Position numbers and translations under genes: made by a program
Notes under the pieces: model-generated
Told to the model about the DNA's origin: nothing
What the model saw: only the letters and a program-made list of their open reading frames with translations
The model's database searches: none
Assembly: GCA_902569405.1 (NCBI GenBank)
Contig: CACFTX010000006.1
Coordinates: forward strand, 1-51,466
DNA length: 51,466 nt
Reading direction: 5' to 3'
Origin: an uncultured Pelagibacteraceae bacterium
GTDB lineage: Bacteria; Pseudomonadota; Alphaproteobacteria; Pelagibacterales; Pelagibacteraceae
Part shown: piece after piece, positions 33,057-42,773 of the stretch
Layout: each line of letters begins with the position of its first letter
Position numbering within the stretch: the first letter of the stretch is position 1

Positions 33057-34172
33057 ATGAAAAAATTAAGTAAATTATTACTTACTCTATCTTTTGTGCT
33101 TTCTGTTACTTCATCAGCATTTGCGGTTACTGTTGCATCTTGGGGTGGAGCTTATACAGAGTCTCAAAAGTTGGGATATGGTGATCCTACTGCAAAAAAA
33201 TTAGGTATATCTATTGATTGGGTAGACTATTCAGGGGGATTATCAGAAATAAAAGCACAACAAGAAGCAGGCGCAGTTGTTTGGGATATAATGGACGTTT
33301 TTGCTATGGATACTATTACTGGATGTGACGAAGGTATCTTTGTAGAGTTTGATTTTGACAAAGATTTTCCAGCAGCACCAGATGGAACTCCAGCAAGTAA
33401 AGACTTCTTTACTAGCATGCCTTCTAAGTGTGCTGTAGGAAACATTTTATATTCTTGGAATTACGCTTATAACAGCGACAATGTTAAAGGTACTCCAAAA
33501 ACTATAAAAGATTTCTTTAACACTAAAAAATTTCCAGGAAAAAGAGCAATCTATAAGTCTGCTTTAACAAACTTAGAGATAGCTTTAGCAGCTACTGGAA
33601 CAAAACCAGGAAAAGGTGGAGCAAATATCTATAAAAAATTGAATACTGAAAAAGGTGTTCAAAAAGCAATGGATACGATCAAAAAACTTTGCACAGACCC
33701 TAAAGGTGGATGTGTGTTTTGGTCTGCAGGCGCTCAACCGCCAGAATTGTTAATGAGTGGTGAAGTTGTTATGGCAACTGGTTGGAACGGAAGATTCTTT
33801 AACGCTACAGTTGGAGAAGGTGCTCCAATCGTTCAAGTTTGGGACGCGCAAGGGCTAGACTATGAATATTTTGCTCTTGTAAAAGGTGGACCAGATGCAG
33901 CTAACGCTAAAAAAGCTCTTGCTGAAATGACAAGTACTGAAGGTTTAGCAGGAAGCGCTAAGTATATTGCTTACGCTCCTTGGAGAAAATCTTCAATTGC
34001 AGTTATGGAAGCAGGTGAGCCATGGTATAAAGATGGTAAGACTAACATGGTACCGCATATGCCTACAGCGCCGGCAAACACTAAAAATTATTTCCTAGTT
34101 GATCCAATTTTTTGGGCTGATAACGGCACAGAGCTTGGCGAAAAATGGGAAGCAATGAAAGCAGGTCTATAA
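33057..34172 (+). CDS. potD: Polyamine-type ABC transporter, substrate-binding protein PotD
   Basis: Periplasmic binding protein of 371 residues with a signal peptide (about 1-23, ending AFA). The mature start VTVASWGGAYTESQK is typical of the PotD/PotF group, and EVVMATGWNGRFFNA and the C-terminal LVDPIFWADNGTELGEKWEAMKAG are family blocks. The acid pair that grips polyamine amino groups is plausibly among the Asp/Glu in VWDIMDVFAMDT. It is bounded by its own promoter and a terminator-like hairpin, so it should be expressed above the permeases. Confidence 0.9.
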   Translation: MKKLSKLLLTLSFVLSVTSSAFAVTVASWGGAYTESQKLGYGDPTAKKLGISIDWVDYSGGLSEIKAQQEAGAVVWDIMDVFAMDTITGCDEGIFVEFDFDKDFPAAPDGTPASKDFFTSMPSKCAVGNILYSWNYAYNSDNVKGTPKTIKDFFNTKKFPGKRAIYKSALTNLEIALAATGTKPGKGGANIYKKLNTEKGVQKAMDTIKKLCTDPKGGCVFWSAGAQPPELLMSGEVVMATGWNGRFFNATVGEGAPIVQVWDAQGLDYEYFALVKGGPDAANAKKALAEMTSTEGLAGSAKYIAYAPWRKSSIAVMEAGEPWYKDGKTNMVPHMPTAPANTKNYFLVDPIFWADNGTELGEKWEAMKAGL

Positions 34173-34209
34173 TTTTAAGTTTTAAACTTTAAAATTATAT
34201 ATTATATTT

Positions 34210-34240
34210 AAGGGCGGTTATTTTATAACCGCCCTTTTTA
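34210..34240 (+). terminator. Terminator/attenuator between potD and potB
   Basis: A 12-bp stem (34210-34221 with 34225-34236) contains GGGCGGTTAT and its complement, with a 3-base loop, followed by TTTTTATTT. It stands seven bases before the potB start codon. Partial read-through would give low permease and high binding-protein expression, the same design as proX/proW. Confidence 0.85.
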
Positions 34241-34243
34241 TTT

Positions 34244-35497
34244 ATGAGCAGCGAAACACAAAAAATTTTAACTACAGATGGAATTCCTTTAGAGGAAAGT
34301 TTAAAAAAAGCTGAAAAAAAAAATAAGATCAAAGCTTTTTTACTTGTATGTCCTCTTTTATTATTTTTGATAATTACATATGTTTTCCCAATTGGTGATA
34401 TGCTTTATAGGAGCGTTGATGATCGCATGGTTACCGATATGCTTCCTAAAACATACAAAGCAATGAAACAATGGGATGGAAAAGAGCTTCCAGACGAAAA
34501 AGTTTTTGAGGCATTTTATTTAGATTACAAAAAACTAGTTGAAGAAAAAACATTTGGAAAACTAGCTACCCAGCTTAATTTTGAGAAAAATGGTTTCAAA
34601 AGTATTCTTAAAAAATTAAAAAGAAAAATGAAAAAATTTGAAGAAGGTAATTATAAAGAACAAATAATGAATGTTCATAAAAGATGGGCCGACGTAGAAT
34701 ACTGGAGAGCTCTTAAAAGAAGAGCTCCTTCATACACTTATGCAAAATATTTAAAAGGTGTGGATATGTATGAAAACGAAGATGGTAAGATAGTACAGGT
34801 TCCCGAAGATAGAAGAATTCATAAAATACTATGGTTAAGAACTTTAGAGGTAGCTTTTTTTGTTACAATATTTTGTTTTTTAATGGCATATCCAATTGCA
34901 CATTTGCTTGCAACGCTTCCAATGAAATACAGTAATTTATTAATGATCTGCGTTCTTCTTCCTTTTTGGACATCTCTACTTGTAAGAACTGCAAGCTGGA
35001 TGATTTTGTTGCAACAACAAGGAATAGTAAATGATTTTTTTGTAATGATAGGTTTAGTGTCCGATGATAGCAGACCTGAGATGATGTACAATAAAACAGG
35101 TACTTATGTAGCTATGACGCAAATTCTTTTACCATTTATGGTACTACCATTGTATAGCGTCATGAAAACTATTTCTCCAAGCTTGATGAGAGCAGGAAAA
35201 TCTTTAGGTGGTACACCTTTCATCGCCTTTTGGAAAGTTTACTTTCCATTAACTATACCAGGTATCGGAGCAGGTTGTCTGTTAGTTTTTATACTTGCAA
35301 TAGGTTATTACATCACTCCTGCTTTAGTAGGAGGAGCGTCAGGAACACTTATTAGTAACCAAATAGCTTTTCATATGAAGAGTACGCTTGATTGGAGTTT
35401 TGCCTCGGCAATGGGATTAATGTTACTAACTGGTGTGCTAGCAATTTACTGGGTTTATAACAAATTAGTTGGAGTTGATAATATAAAATTAGGATAA
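34244..35497 (+). CDS. potB: Polyamine-type ABC transporter, permease PotB with large insertion
   Basis: Permease of 417 residues, well above the usual 275-320. Residues about 31-55 form the first membrane helix. About 135 hydrophilic, Lys/Glu-rich residues then follow (roughly 57-192, including KKLKRKMKKFEEG) before the second helix at ILWLRTLEVAFFVTIF. The ATPase-docking loop is RAGKSLGGTPFIAFWKVYFPLTIPG. The insertion would sit on the periplasmic side and might contact the binding protein. Long N-terminal loops are known in some marine PotB/YdcU-type permeases. Starts right after the attenuator. Confidence 0.88.
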   Translation: MSSETQKILTTDGIPLEESLKKAEKKNKIKAFLLVCPLLLFLIITYVFPIGDMLYRSVDDRMVTDMLPKTYKAMKQWDGKELPDEKVFEAFYLDYKKLVEEKTFGKLATQLNFEKNGFKSILKKLKRKMKKFEEGNYKEQIMNVHKRWADVEYWRALKRRAPSYTYAKYLKGVDMYENEDGKIVQVPEDRRIHKILWLRTLEVAFFVTIFCFLMAYPIAHLLATLPMKYSNLLMICVLLPFWTSLLVRTASWMILLQQQGIVNDFFVMIGLVSDDSRPEMMYNKTGTYVAMTQILLPFMVLPLYSVMKTISPSLMRAGKSLGGTPFIAFWKVYFPLTIPGIGAGCLLVFILAIGYYITPALVGGASGTLISNQIAFHMKSTLDWSFASAMGLMLLTGVLAIYWVYNKLVGVDNIKLG

Positions 35498-35501
35498 ATA
35501 T

Positions 35502-36356
35502 ATGGCTTTACCAAAATATACAGAACCACATTATAGAGTTTGGCATTACTTCTATTTATTTATTTGTGGTTGTGTATTTTTCTTTTTGATAGCACCACTT
35601 TTTGTAATTTTTCCATTATCTTTTAATGCTGAAGAATTCTTAGTTTTTTCAGAAGGAATGAAAAGACTTGATCCAGATGCTTTTTCATTAAGATGGTATA
35701 AAGATATGATTTATGGAACTAAAAACCCGTGGGGACTTGCTGCCAAAAATAGTTTTATTATAGCATTGTTTGCAACTTTGGGGTCAGTTTTATTAGGAAC
35801 TGTAGCAGCACTAGGCTTAAGTAGCAGACATATGCCTTACAAAGGAATTATTATGGCGGCTTTAATATCACCAATGATAGTTCCACTTATTATTTCTGGT
35901 GTTGCTATTTTCTTTTTTATGGCGAAAGTTGGATTAGCAGCAACTCACACAGGAATAGTTCTCGCACATATAATATTAGGAACTCCTTTTGTTGTTATTA
36001 CTGTTACAGCAACATTATCAGGATTTGATCATAGTGTTACTAGAGCAGCATCTAGTCTTGGAAGTGATCCAGTTAATACTTTTATGAAAATAACTTTGCC
36101 GTTAATTTTACCAGGAGTAATATCCGGAGGTTTATTTGCTTTCGTTACTTCTTTTGATGAAGTTGTGGTTGTATTATTCTTAGCAGGACTTGATAACACA
36201 ACAATACCAATTCAAATGTGGACAGGATTAAGAGAACAATTAAGCCCAACTATACTTGCTGTAGCTACATGCTTAATAGTTCTTTCAACATTAATACTTG
36301 TTACTGCAGAACTTTTAAGAAGAAGATCTGAGAGAATAAGAGGTATCAACAGATAA
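35502..36356 (+). CDS. potC: Polyamine-type ABC transporter, permease PotC
   Basis: Permease of 284 residues, normal PotC size, with six hydrophobic segments. The docking loop is RAASSLGSDPVNTFMKITLPLILPGVISGG near residue 185, and TSFDEVVVVLFLAG follows, a block strongly conserved in PotC. It starts four bases after potB and completes the potA-D-B-C set. The following gene, an acyl-CoA-type enzyme, starts 24 bases later on the same strand and may be co-transcribed. Confidence 0.92.
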   Translation: MALPKYTEPHYRVWHYFYLFICGCVFFFLIAPLFVIFPLSFNAEEFLVFSEGMKRLDPDAFSLRWYKDMIYGTKNPWGLAAKNSFIIALFATLGSVLLGTVAALGLSSRHMPYKGIIMAALISPMIVPLIISGVAIFFFMAKVGLAATHTGIVLAHIILGTPFVVITVTATLSGFDHSVTRAASSLGSDPVNTFMKITLPLILPGVISGGLFAFVTSFDEVVVVLFLAGLDNTTIPIQMWTGLREQLSPTILAVATCLIVLSTLILVTAELLRRRSERIRGINR

Positions 36357-36380
36357 CTCTTTAATTAATTTTCAAATTTT

Positions 36381-38603
36381 ATGGAAATAAAAAAAGTTGT
36401 GATAATTGGATCAGGAACAATGGGAAGTGGTATAGCTGCTCATCTGTGCAATGCTAATGTGCCAGTTACAATATTAGATTTAACTACAGAAATAAGTGAA
36501 AAAGCAAGAGAAAGAATTTATAAATCTAGACCACCACTTTTAATTGATAAAACAAGGATAGATAAAATCAAAGTAGGAAATATTAATGATGACTTTGACC
36601 TAGTAAAGGATGCTGACTGGATTGTAGAAGCCGTTGTTGAAAGAATTGATATTAAGCATAATATTTATGAAAAAATTTTTAAATCAAGAAAACCTGGAGC
36701 AATAGTTTCTTCAAACACTTCTTCGATACCAATTAAAGTTTTATCAGAAAAATTAACAGAGCATGAAAAAAAAGATTTTTGCATTACTCATTTCTTTAAC
36801 CCTGTTCGTTATATGGGATTGCTGGAAATTGTTAAAAATGAAAATAATGATCTTGATAAAATTAACTCTTTAAAGAAATTTTGTGAACATGAATTAGGAA
36901 AAGGAGCAATTGTTTGTAATGATACTCCAGGTTTTTTAGGAAATAGAGTAGGGGTTTTTGCTATGCAAGTTGCAATGACAGAGGCTTTTAAAATGAAATT
37001 ATCAATAGAAGAAGCAGATGCAGTTTTTGGTCGACCAATGGGCATTCCAAAAACGGGGGTATTTGGTCTTTATGATTTGATTGGTATAGATTTAATGGCT
37101 GATGTTTTAAAAAGTTTTATCAAAGAGCTCTCAAAAAACGATCCTTTCCAAGATGTTGCTAAAGAAATCCCATTAATTACAAAATTAATTCAAACTGGTT
37201 ATACAGGCAGAAAAGGAAAAGGTGGTTTTTACAGAATGAATAAGCAAAATAATCAAAAAATACTAGAAGCAATTAGTCTAGAAACAGGAGATTATTCACC
37301 TACAAAGAAAATTGATCTCGGCATTGAGACTATTAATTTAAACTTGCTAATAGAAAGAAAAGATAAATATGGCAAGTACGCATGGTCCGTAATTTCAAAA
37401 ATAATAAAATACGCATCTTCGTTAGTTCCTGGTATTACAGATAAATTTAATGATATTGATGAAGCTATGAGGCTCGGCTTTAATTGGGCAATGGGTCCAT
37501 TTGAAATGTTAAAATCAATTGGGGTTAAAAATTTTTTTAATCGTATAGATAATTTTGAAAATAATAAGTTTCTAGAAAATTTATCAAAAAGTAAAGATGA
37601 AAACTTTTATGGAGAGAGACAACGGTATACTGACATTGAGACATTAGGAAAAATTAAACCAAGAGCAATTAAATTAGACAAAAATAAATCTGCTGATATC
37701 TATAGATTTAAAGATTTTAATATTGTTGAATTTACTACAAAAGCTTGTGCATTAGATTATGATTCAATGGACGCATTAAAAAATGCAACAGATAAGCCTT
37801 TAATAATTATCAATGAAAGTATGCAGTTTTCTGCTGGTGTGAACTTAACGTACACAATGAACTTTGCAGATAAAGGCGATTTTAAATCCATAGAAAAATT
37901 TATTAAGTACTTTCAGGATACATGTAAGCACTTAAAGTATTCAGATCATCCAGTTGTATCTGCTCCATCAGGTTTAGTTTTAGGTGGAGGGGAAGAAGTA
38001 GCAATCCAATCTAATTTTGTAGTTTCACACACAAATATTGTCATGGGGTTAGTTGAAACTAGCGTAGGTTTGGTGCCTGCGGGGGGAGGGTGTAAAGAAG
38101 TTTTATGGAGGTGGTCACAAACGCATGAAGCTAAAAAAGATCCTGACTATGCTTCTTTAAAAGTATTTAACATCATTGGGTATGCAACAACAGCAACATC
38201 AACTGCGGAAGCTGAACCTTTGAAGTTTTTAAGACCAGAAGATAAAAAAATAATGAATAGAAATAGTTTGTTTGAAGTTTCAAAAAAATTAATTGATGAA
38301 AATAGAAACTTTACTCCACCAAAAGAGTGTGTTTTTAATTTATCTGGCAAACCTCTTAAAGAGAAAATGATTAAAATTTTAGAAAAATTATATAATGAAA
38401 AAGTTATATTAGACCACGGTATGGAGGTTGGTAAAGAACTGGCAAATGTTTTAAGCGGTGGAAATACAAACTTAGATAAAACTTTAACCGAAGATGATTT
38501 GTATAAATTAGAATTAGAGTCATTTATGAAACTTATTGAAACAAAAAAAACTCAAGATAGAATTAAACATACCCTTGCAACTGGCAAGCCATTGGTTAAC
38601 TAA
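36381..38603 (+). CDS. 3-hydroxyacyl-CoA dehydrogenase / enoyl-CoA hydratase fusion
   Basis: Bifunctional protein of 740 residues. The N-terminal half is a 3-hydroxyacyl-CoA dehydrogenase with NAD motif GSGTMGSG (10-17), ITHFFNPVRYM near residue 137 (catalytic His and substrate loop) and GYTGRKGKGGFYR. The C-terminal half is a crotonase domain with the oxyanion-hole segments SAGVNL and GLVLGGGEE and the GLVETSVGLVPAGGG block. Dehydrogenase first and crotonase last is the FadN-like order, opposite to FadB/FadJ. It would carry out the middle steps of beta-oxidation. It ends one base before the convergent cyclophilin gene and follows potC. Confidence 0.88.
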   Translation: MEIKKVVIIGSGTMGSGIAAHLCNANVPVTILDLTTEISEKARERIYKSRPPLLIDKTRIDKIKVGNINDDFDLVKDADWIVEAVVERIDIKHNIYEKIFKSRKPGAIVSSNTSSIPIKVLSEKLTEHEKKDFCITHFFNPVRYMGLLEIVKNENNDLDKINSLKKFCEHELGKGAIVCNDTPGFLGNRVGVFAMQVAMTEAFKMKLSIEEADAVFGRPMGIPKTGVFGLYDLIGIDLMADVLKSFIKELSKNDPFQDVAKEIPLITKLIQTGYTGRKGKGGFYRMNKQNNQKILEAISLETGDYSPTKKIDLGIETINLNLLIERKDKYGKYAWSVISKIIKYASSLVPGITDKFNDIDEAMRLGFNWAMGPFEMLKSIGVKNFFNRIDNFENNKFLENLSKSKDENFYGERQRYTDIETLGKIKPRAIKLDKNKSADIYRFKDFNIVEFTTKACALDYDSMDALKNATDKPLIIINESMQFSAGVNLTYTMNFADKGDFKSIEKFIKYFQDTCKHLKYSDHPVVSAPSGLVLGGGEEVAIQSNFVVSHTNIVMGLVETSVGLVPAGGGCKEVLWRWSQTHEAKKDPDYASLKVFNIIGYATTATSTAEAEPLKFLRPEDKKIMNRNSLFEVSKKLIDENRNFTPPKECVFNLSGKPLKEKMIKILEKLYNEKVILDHGMEVGKELANVLSGGNTNLDKTLTEDDLYKLELESFMKLIETKKTQDRIKHTLATGKPLVN

Positions 38604-38604
38604 C

Positions 38605-39249
38605 TTACTTAAGCATTTTAAAAGAATTAATAAAATCGGGTCTTAAAACATATTCCACTTTATCGCTATACTTAACTTTCTTAAGAACATCTAAACCATA
38701 AATAACTTTACCCAGTGGTGAGTATTCTCCTTCAAATAGAGGAGCATCTTTTAATAAAATAAAAAACTGGCTATCCTCAGTATTTTTTTCATTTGTTCTG
38801 GACAAAGCAACAGTTCCTTTTTTAAAATCATAAGGTTTATCTAATTCAGATTTTATTGTTCCATAACCAGATTTTCCAGTACCTATGTATGAATAATTTA
38901 AATTATCTTTATGTCCGTACTCTAAGTCACCAGCTTGAACTAGGACATTTTTAATAACTCTATGAAAGGCAATATTATTATATTCACCAGAATTAATTAG
39001 CTTTTTAAATCTCTTAACAGAATTTGGAGCAATGTTTGGATTCAATTCAATAATGACGTTTCCACAAGGAGCATTGAGTATTGCAATATTTTCTGGCTTT
39101 TTAAATTTGAGTTTTTCTGGATTATAATTTTTAACAAACAAACATTTATTTTTGATTATAGTAAAAGAACCAAAAAATCCAATTCCTAACATGATAATAA
39201 AAGCTAATAGAATCTTTTCAGAATTTGTTTGTTTAATTTTTTTTATCAT
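38605..39249 (-). CDS. Membrane-anchored cyclophilin-type peptidyl-prolyl isomerase
   Basis: The 214-residue protein has an N-terminal membrane anchor (about residues 13-31) and a cyclophilin domain from about residue 50. Recognisable blocks are NVIIELNPNIAPNSVKRF, AFHRVIKNVLVQAGD (with the catalytic Arg), SQFFILL and SPLGKVIYGLDVL. It would help proteins fold on the periplasmic side. It is downstream of the HExxH protein gene with no gap, and the two are probably co-transcribed after the formate dehydrogenase genes. Confidence 0.85.
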   Translation of the reverse strand: MIKKIKQTNSEKILLAFIIMLGIGFFGSFTIIKNKCLFVKNYNPEKLKFKKPENIAILNAPCGNVIIELNPNIAPNSVKRFKKLINSGEYNNIAFHRVIKNVLVQAGDLEYGHKDNLNYSYIGTGKSGYGTIKSELDKPYDFKKGTVALSRTNEKNTEDSQFFILLKDAPLFEGEYSPLGKVIYGLDVLKKVKYSDKVEYVLRPDFINSFKMLK

Positions 39250-39990
39250 TTATTCAAAAGTAAAATTATTACTAATTTTTAAAATATTATTTTGTATGAA
39301 AGAAATTTTATTTTTCAATATAGGATCCTTTAAAGATTTTTCATCTAATTTCTTTTTATCTTTAATTAAAAAGGAAAACACTTCTGCCATATCTTCTGGA
39401 GCAGTTGTCATAGAATATTCTGTTAAAAAACCATTTGTTTTTTTAAATTCTGATAAATTTAACCTATCTGAACAAGTTGAACATTCAGTATATTTAAAAT
39501 TTTTTTGATTAAAACTTTTCCATTCATTTTCTATAAAATAATTTTTAAAACCATCGTAAATAATGTGAAAAACTTCATGATGAATTATTCTTTCAAAATA
39601 GTTTTTATCGAAATTTATATCTATTATTAAGGTTTTCATTTTTAAATTAGGTACCCCTGCCGCATTAATACCCGAAACTGAAAGATTTTCACAAAGAATT
39701 ACATATTTTAAATTTATTTTTTTTAAAAAGTCTTCGTTATATTTTTCCAAATTTTTTTCTACTAAATTAAATTTATTTTTAATATTTTCAATATTCGGAT
39801 TGAAACATGTAACATTATCGTTTCTTAAACCAACTTGAAATGGTTTGGTTGGTTTTAAATATTTTATTCCGTTTGAGGTATCAATTTTATATATTTCTAA
39901 ATTTGGTATTTTGATAAGGTTATAAATTGTATCCGCTTTAATGGGTGAATTTAAAACTAAAATTATTATTGTAGTTATAAATAATCTCAA
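39250..39990 (-). CDS. Secreted putative zinc metallopeptidase (HExxH)
   Basis: A 246-residue protein with a signal peptide (about 1-19). It carries HEVFH (138-142) in the context IIHHEVFHIIYD, a classical HExxH zinc site. A later PEDMAEVFSFLI segment contains acidic residues suitable as the third ligand. Four cysteines occur, including CSTC near residue 178, which may form disulfides. It resembles uncharacterised 'putative zinc-binding metallopeptidase' proteins; the target is unknown. It starts nine bases after the formate dehydrogenase alpha gene on the same strand, but a functional link is not evident. Confidence 0.75.
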   Translation of the reverse strand: MRLFITTIIILVLNSPIKADTIYNLIKIPNLEIYKIDTSNGIKYLKPTKPFQVGLRNDNVTCFNPNIENIKNKFNLVEKNLEKYNEDFLKKINLKYVILCENLSVSGINAAGVPNLKMKTLIIDINFDKNYFERIIHHEVFHIIYDGFKNYFIENEWKSFNQKNFKYTECSTCSDRLNLSEFKKTNGFLTEYSMTTAPEDMAEVFSFLIKDKKKLDEKSLKDPILKNKISFIQNNILKISNNFTFE

Positions 39991-39998
39991 GTTTTTTT

Positions 39999-42773
39999 TT
40001 ATAGCACCGTAACTTCAGCTTGATCTTTTTCTGCTACAACTTCAGTTTTAAATTTATTTGATATTTTTTGGACTTCTACTGAAGAAACTTTATATTCTGC
40101 GCATTGTGTTTCTTCATCTTTGCCGTGACCCGTTACCATGTTGACCATGTGTTCAGGAAAATGGAAAGTGGTAAATACTATACCTTCTTTAACTTTGCCA
40201 GTTACTTCAACTTTTAGAGAAACCTCACCTCTACCTGAATAAAGTCTAGCTATATCGCCAGTATTTAGTTCTCTATGTTTTGCATCTTTAGGATTAACTA
40301 AAAGTATATCTTCATCAACAATTTCAATATTATTTGTTCTTCTTGTCATTGTTGCTGCATTATAGTGTTGCAGTACTCTGCTTGTAGTTAGTATTAATGG
40401 AAAATCTTTTTTATTTTTTTCTATTTCGCTACTTTCTTTCCAGTCAAAATATTTAATTCTTCCTTTTCCTAGTTTAAATTCTTTCTCATGTAATATTTTT
40501 GTGTCGGTTCCATCTTCTTTTACAGGCCATTGCAAACCTAGTTTTCCAAGTCTTTCACGAGTTATCCCTTTAAAGAAAGGTACTATATCAGCAATCTCAG
40601 CCAATACTTCGTCAGCGTTATATGTTTTTTGATTAAACCCAAGTTTTTGCATCATTTCTGTAACTATTAAGCCATCAGGTTTTGTTCCAGGAAGAGGTTC
40701 TGCTGCTTTATTAACTCTTTGCACTCTTCTTTCGGTATTGGTAAAAGTTCCATCTTTTTCTAAAAAAGTAGTTCCAGGCAAAACTACATCAGCATGCTTT
40801 GCTGTTTCACTCATAAATATTTCTTGAACTACCAAAAGATCTAAAGCATTCATTGCTTTTACGACATGAGCACTGTTAGGATCTGTTTGCACAACATCTT
40901 CACCAATTATCCATAGAGCTTTTACCTCTTTGTTGATTGCTGCATCAAAAATTTCAGGAATTTTTAGCCCAGCTTTTGTTGGATGAACTACTCCGTACTT
41001 TTCAGTATAAAAATCTTGTATTTTTTTATCTGCAACTGGAAAATATCCTGCTCCTTGATGAGGTTGGCAACCCATATCTGCTGCACCTTGAACATTATTT
41101 TGTCCTCTTAGAGGATTTACACCGACACCTTTTCTTCCAATGTTACCTGTTATCATCGCAAGGTCGGCTATCAACATTACTGTTTTTGAACCTTGCTCTT
41201 GCTCTGTAACCCCTAAACCATGAAACTCCATTGCGTTATTTGCAGTTGCATATGCAATTGCAGCTTCTTTCACTTGTTGTTTATCAACTCCGGCCATTTT
41301 AGCTAAGTAGTCAATGTCTAATTTTTTTATTTCTTTAAGAAAATTTTCAAAACCCTCAGTTCTACTTGTTATAAAGTCTTCTTTATATAATTTAGAATTA
41401 ATTATGAAATAAAGCATCATATTTAACACAGCAACGTTTGTTCCTGGTCTCACTTTAATATGATAATCTGCTAATTTTGCTAAATCGGTAGTTACAGGAT
41501 CGAGCACAATTAGTTTTTTGCCTTTCATGACTTGTTGTTTAATTTTTGCTCCAGTTACAGGGTGTGCATTAGTTGGATTTGCTCCTATAACCAAGAAAAG
41601 ATCTGCGTGATATATATCTTCTGTTGAATTGGTAGCGGCACCTGTTCCAAAAGTCTGTTGCATTCCCCATGCTGTTGGTGAATGACAAATTCTTGCACAA
41701 CAATCAATATTGTTTGTACCAATTGCTGCTCTGATCATTTTTTGAAAAACATAATTTTCTTCATTTGTGCATCTTGCTGAAGAAATACCAGCAACAGCGT
41801 CAGGGCCATTATTTTTTTTAATTTTTTCTAATTTATTTCTTATGTAATCATAAGCTTCGTCCCAAGAAGCTTCCTCAAACTTTCCATTTCTTTTTATTAA
41901 AGGTGATCTTAATCTATCTTTGTGGTCATAAAAACCAAAAGCATATCTGCCTTTTATGCAAGTATGTCCAGCATTAACATCAGTTTCTTTTGGGGTGTCA
42001 ATTGAAACTACTTTTCCGTTTTTAATTGAAGCTTCTAAGTTACATCCAACACCACAATAAGAGCAAGTTGTTCTAACTTTTTTATCGTAATCAGCAGACT
42101 TGGATGCAAATACATCAGAAATTGCATCAGTTGGACATGTATGCGCACAAGCGCCACATGATACACATGACGAGTCACCAAACAACATATCATTGTCAGT
42201 GGTAATTCTTGATTCAAAGCCTCTACCACTCATTGTAAGAACAAAAGAACCTTGAATTTCATCACACGCTCTCACGCATCTTCCGCAATTAATACAATTA
42301 TCTAAATTCATTCTCATATAAGAATGAGAGGTATCTTTCGGTATTCCTTTATGTTGTTTTGGATTATTATATCTATGATCTTTTACACCAAGATCATTGG
42401 CTACATCCTGAAGTTCACAGTTTTTATTTACTTCACATGTACTACAATTCATTGGATGATCAGTTAAAACTAATTCAACAATATTTTTTCTTAAGGATGT
42501 TAATTTTTCATTATTAGTAAAAATATGTTGATTTTCTGCTACTGGAGTATGGCATGAAGCAACAACTTTAGTTGGACCATCTTTTTTAAGTGCAACTTCA
42601 ACAGAACAAACTCTACAAGCACCATACGGAGCTAAATTTGGATCATCACATAATGTTGGAACAGTTTTTTCCCCAATATAACTTTTAACAAATTTTAATA
42701 TTGAAGTGTGATTTGAACCAATTTCATATGGCTTTCCATCTATATATGCAATTTTTCTTTTTTCTGAGCTCAT
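39999..42773 (-). CDS. fdsA: NAD-linked molybdenum formate dehydrogenase, alpha (catalytic) subunit
   Basis: A 924-residue subunit that oxidises formate to CO2. Cofactor sites in order: 2Fe-2S (Cys42, 53, 56, 74); NuoG-type His106-Cys110-Cys113-Cys119; two 4Fe-4S ferredoxin motifs (Cys160/163/166/170 and Cys203/206/209/213); 4Fe-4S of the molybdopterin domain (Cys237/240/244/272); and the Mo ligand Cys363 followed by His364 (CARICHSP), a Cys enzyme with no selenocysteine. Electrons pass to the FMN/NAD subunit encoded upstream (one-base overlap). In SAR11-like cells this is the last step of methyl-group (C1) oxidation. Confidence 0.95.
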   Translation of the reverse strand: MSSEKRKIAYIDGKPYEIGSNHTSILKFVKSYIGEKTVPTLCDDPNLAPYGACRVCSVEVALKKDGPTKVVASCHTPVAENQHIFTNNEKLTSLRKNIVELVLTDHPMNCSTCEVNKNCELQDVANDLGVKDHRYNNPKQHKGIPKDTSHSYMRMNLDNCINCGRCVRACDEIQGSFVLTMSGRGFESRITTDNDMLFGDSSCVSCGACAHTCPTDAISDVFASKSADYDKKVRTTCSYCGVGCNLEASIKNGKVVSIDTPKETDVNAGHTCIKGRYAFGFYDHKDRLRSPLIKRNGKFEEASWDEAYDYIRNKLEKIKKNNGPDAVAGISSARCTNEENYVFQKMIRAAIGTNNIDCCARICHSPTAWGMQQTFGTGAATNSTEDIYHADLFLVIGANPTNAHPVTGAKIKQQVMKGKKLIVLDPVTTDLAKLADYHIKVRPGTNVAVLNMMLYFIINSKLYKEDFITSRTEGFENFLKEIKKLDIDYLAKMAGVDKQQVKEAAIAYATANNAMEFHGLGVTEQEQGSKTVMLIADLAMITGNIGRKGVGVNPLRGQNNVQGAADMGCQPHQGAGYFPVADKKIQDFYTEKYGVVHPTKAGLKIPEIFDAAINKEVKALWIIGEDVVQTDPNSAHVVKAMNALDLLVVQEIFMSETAKHADVVLPGTTFLEKDGTFTNTERRVQRVNKAAEPLPGTKPDGLIVTEMMQKLGFNQKTYNADEVLAEIADIVPFFKGITRERLGKLGLQWPVKEDGTDTKILHEKEFKLGKGRIKYFDWKESSEIEKNKKDFPLILTTSRVLQHYNAATMTRRTNNIEIVDEDILLVNPKDAKHRELNTGDIARLYSGRGEVSLKVEVTGKVKEGIVFTTFHFPEHMVNMVTGHGKDEETQCAEYKVSSVEVQKISNKFKTEVVAEKDQAEVTVL

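Noticed and set aside
40937..41209. 90-residue plus-strand open frame inside the formate dehydrogenase alpha gene
   Set aside because: It is antisense within a gene whose cofactor motifs are continuous on the other strand; it is a shadow frame.
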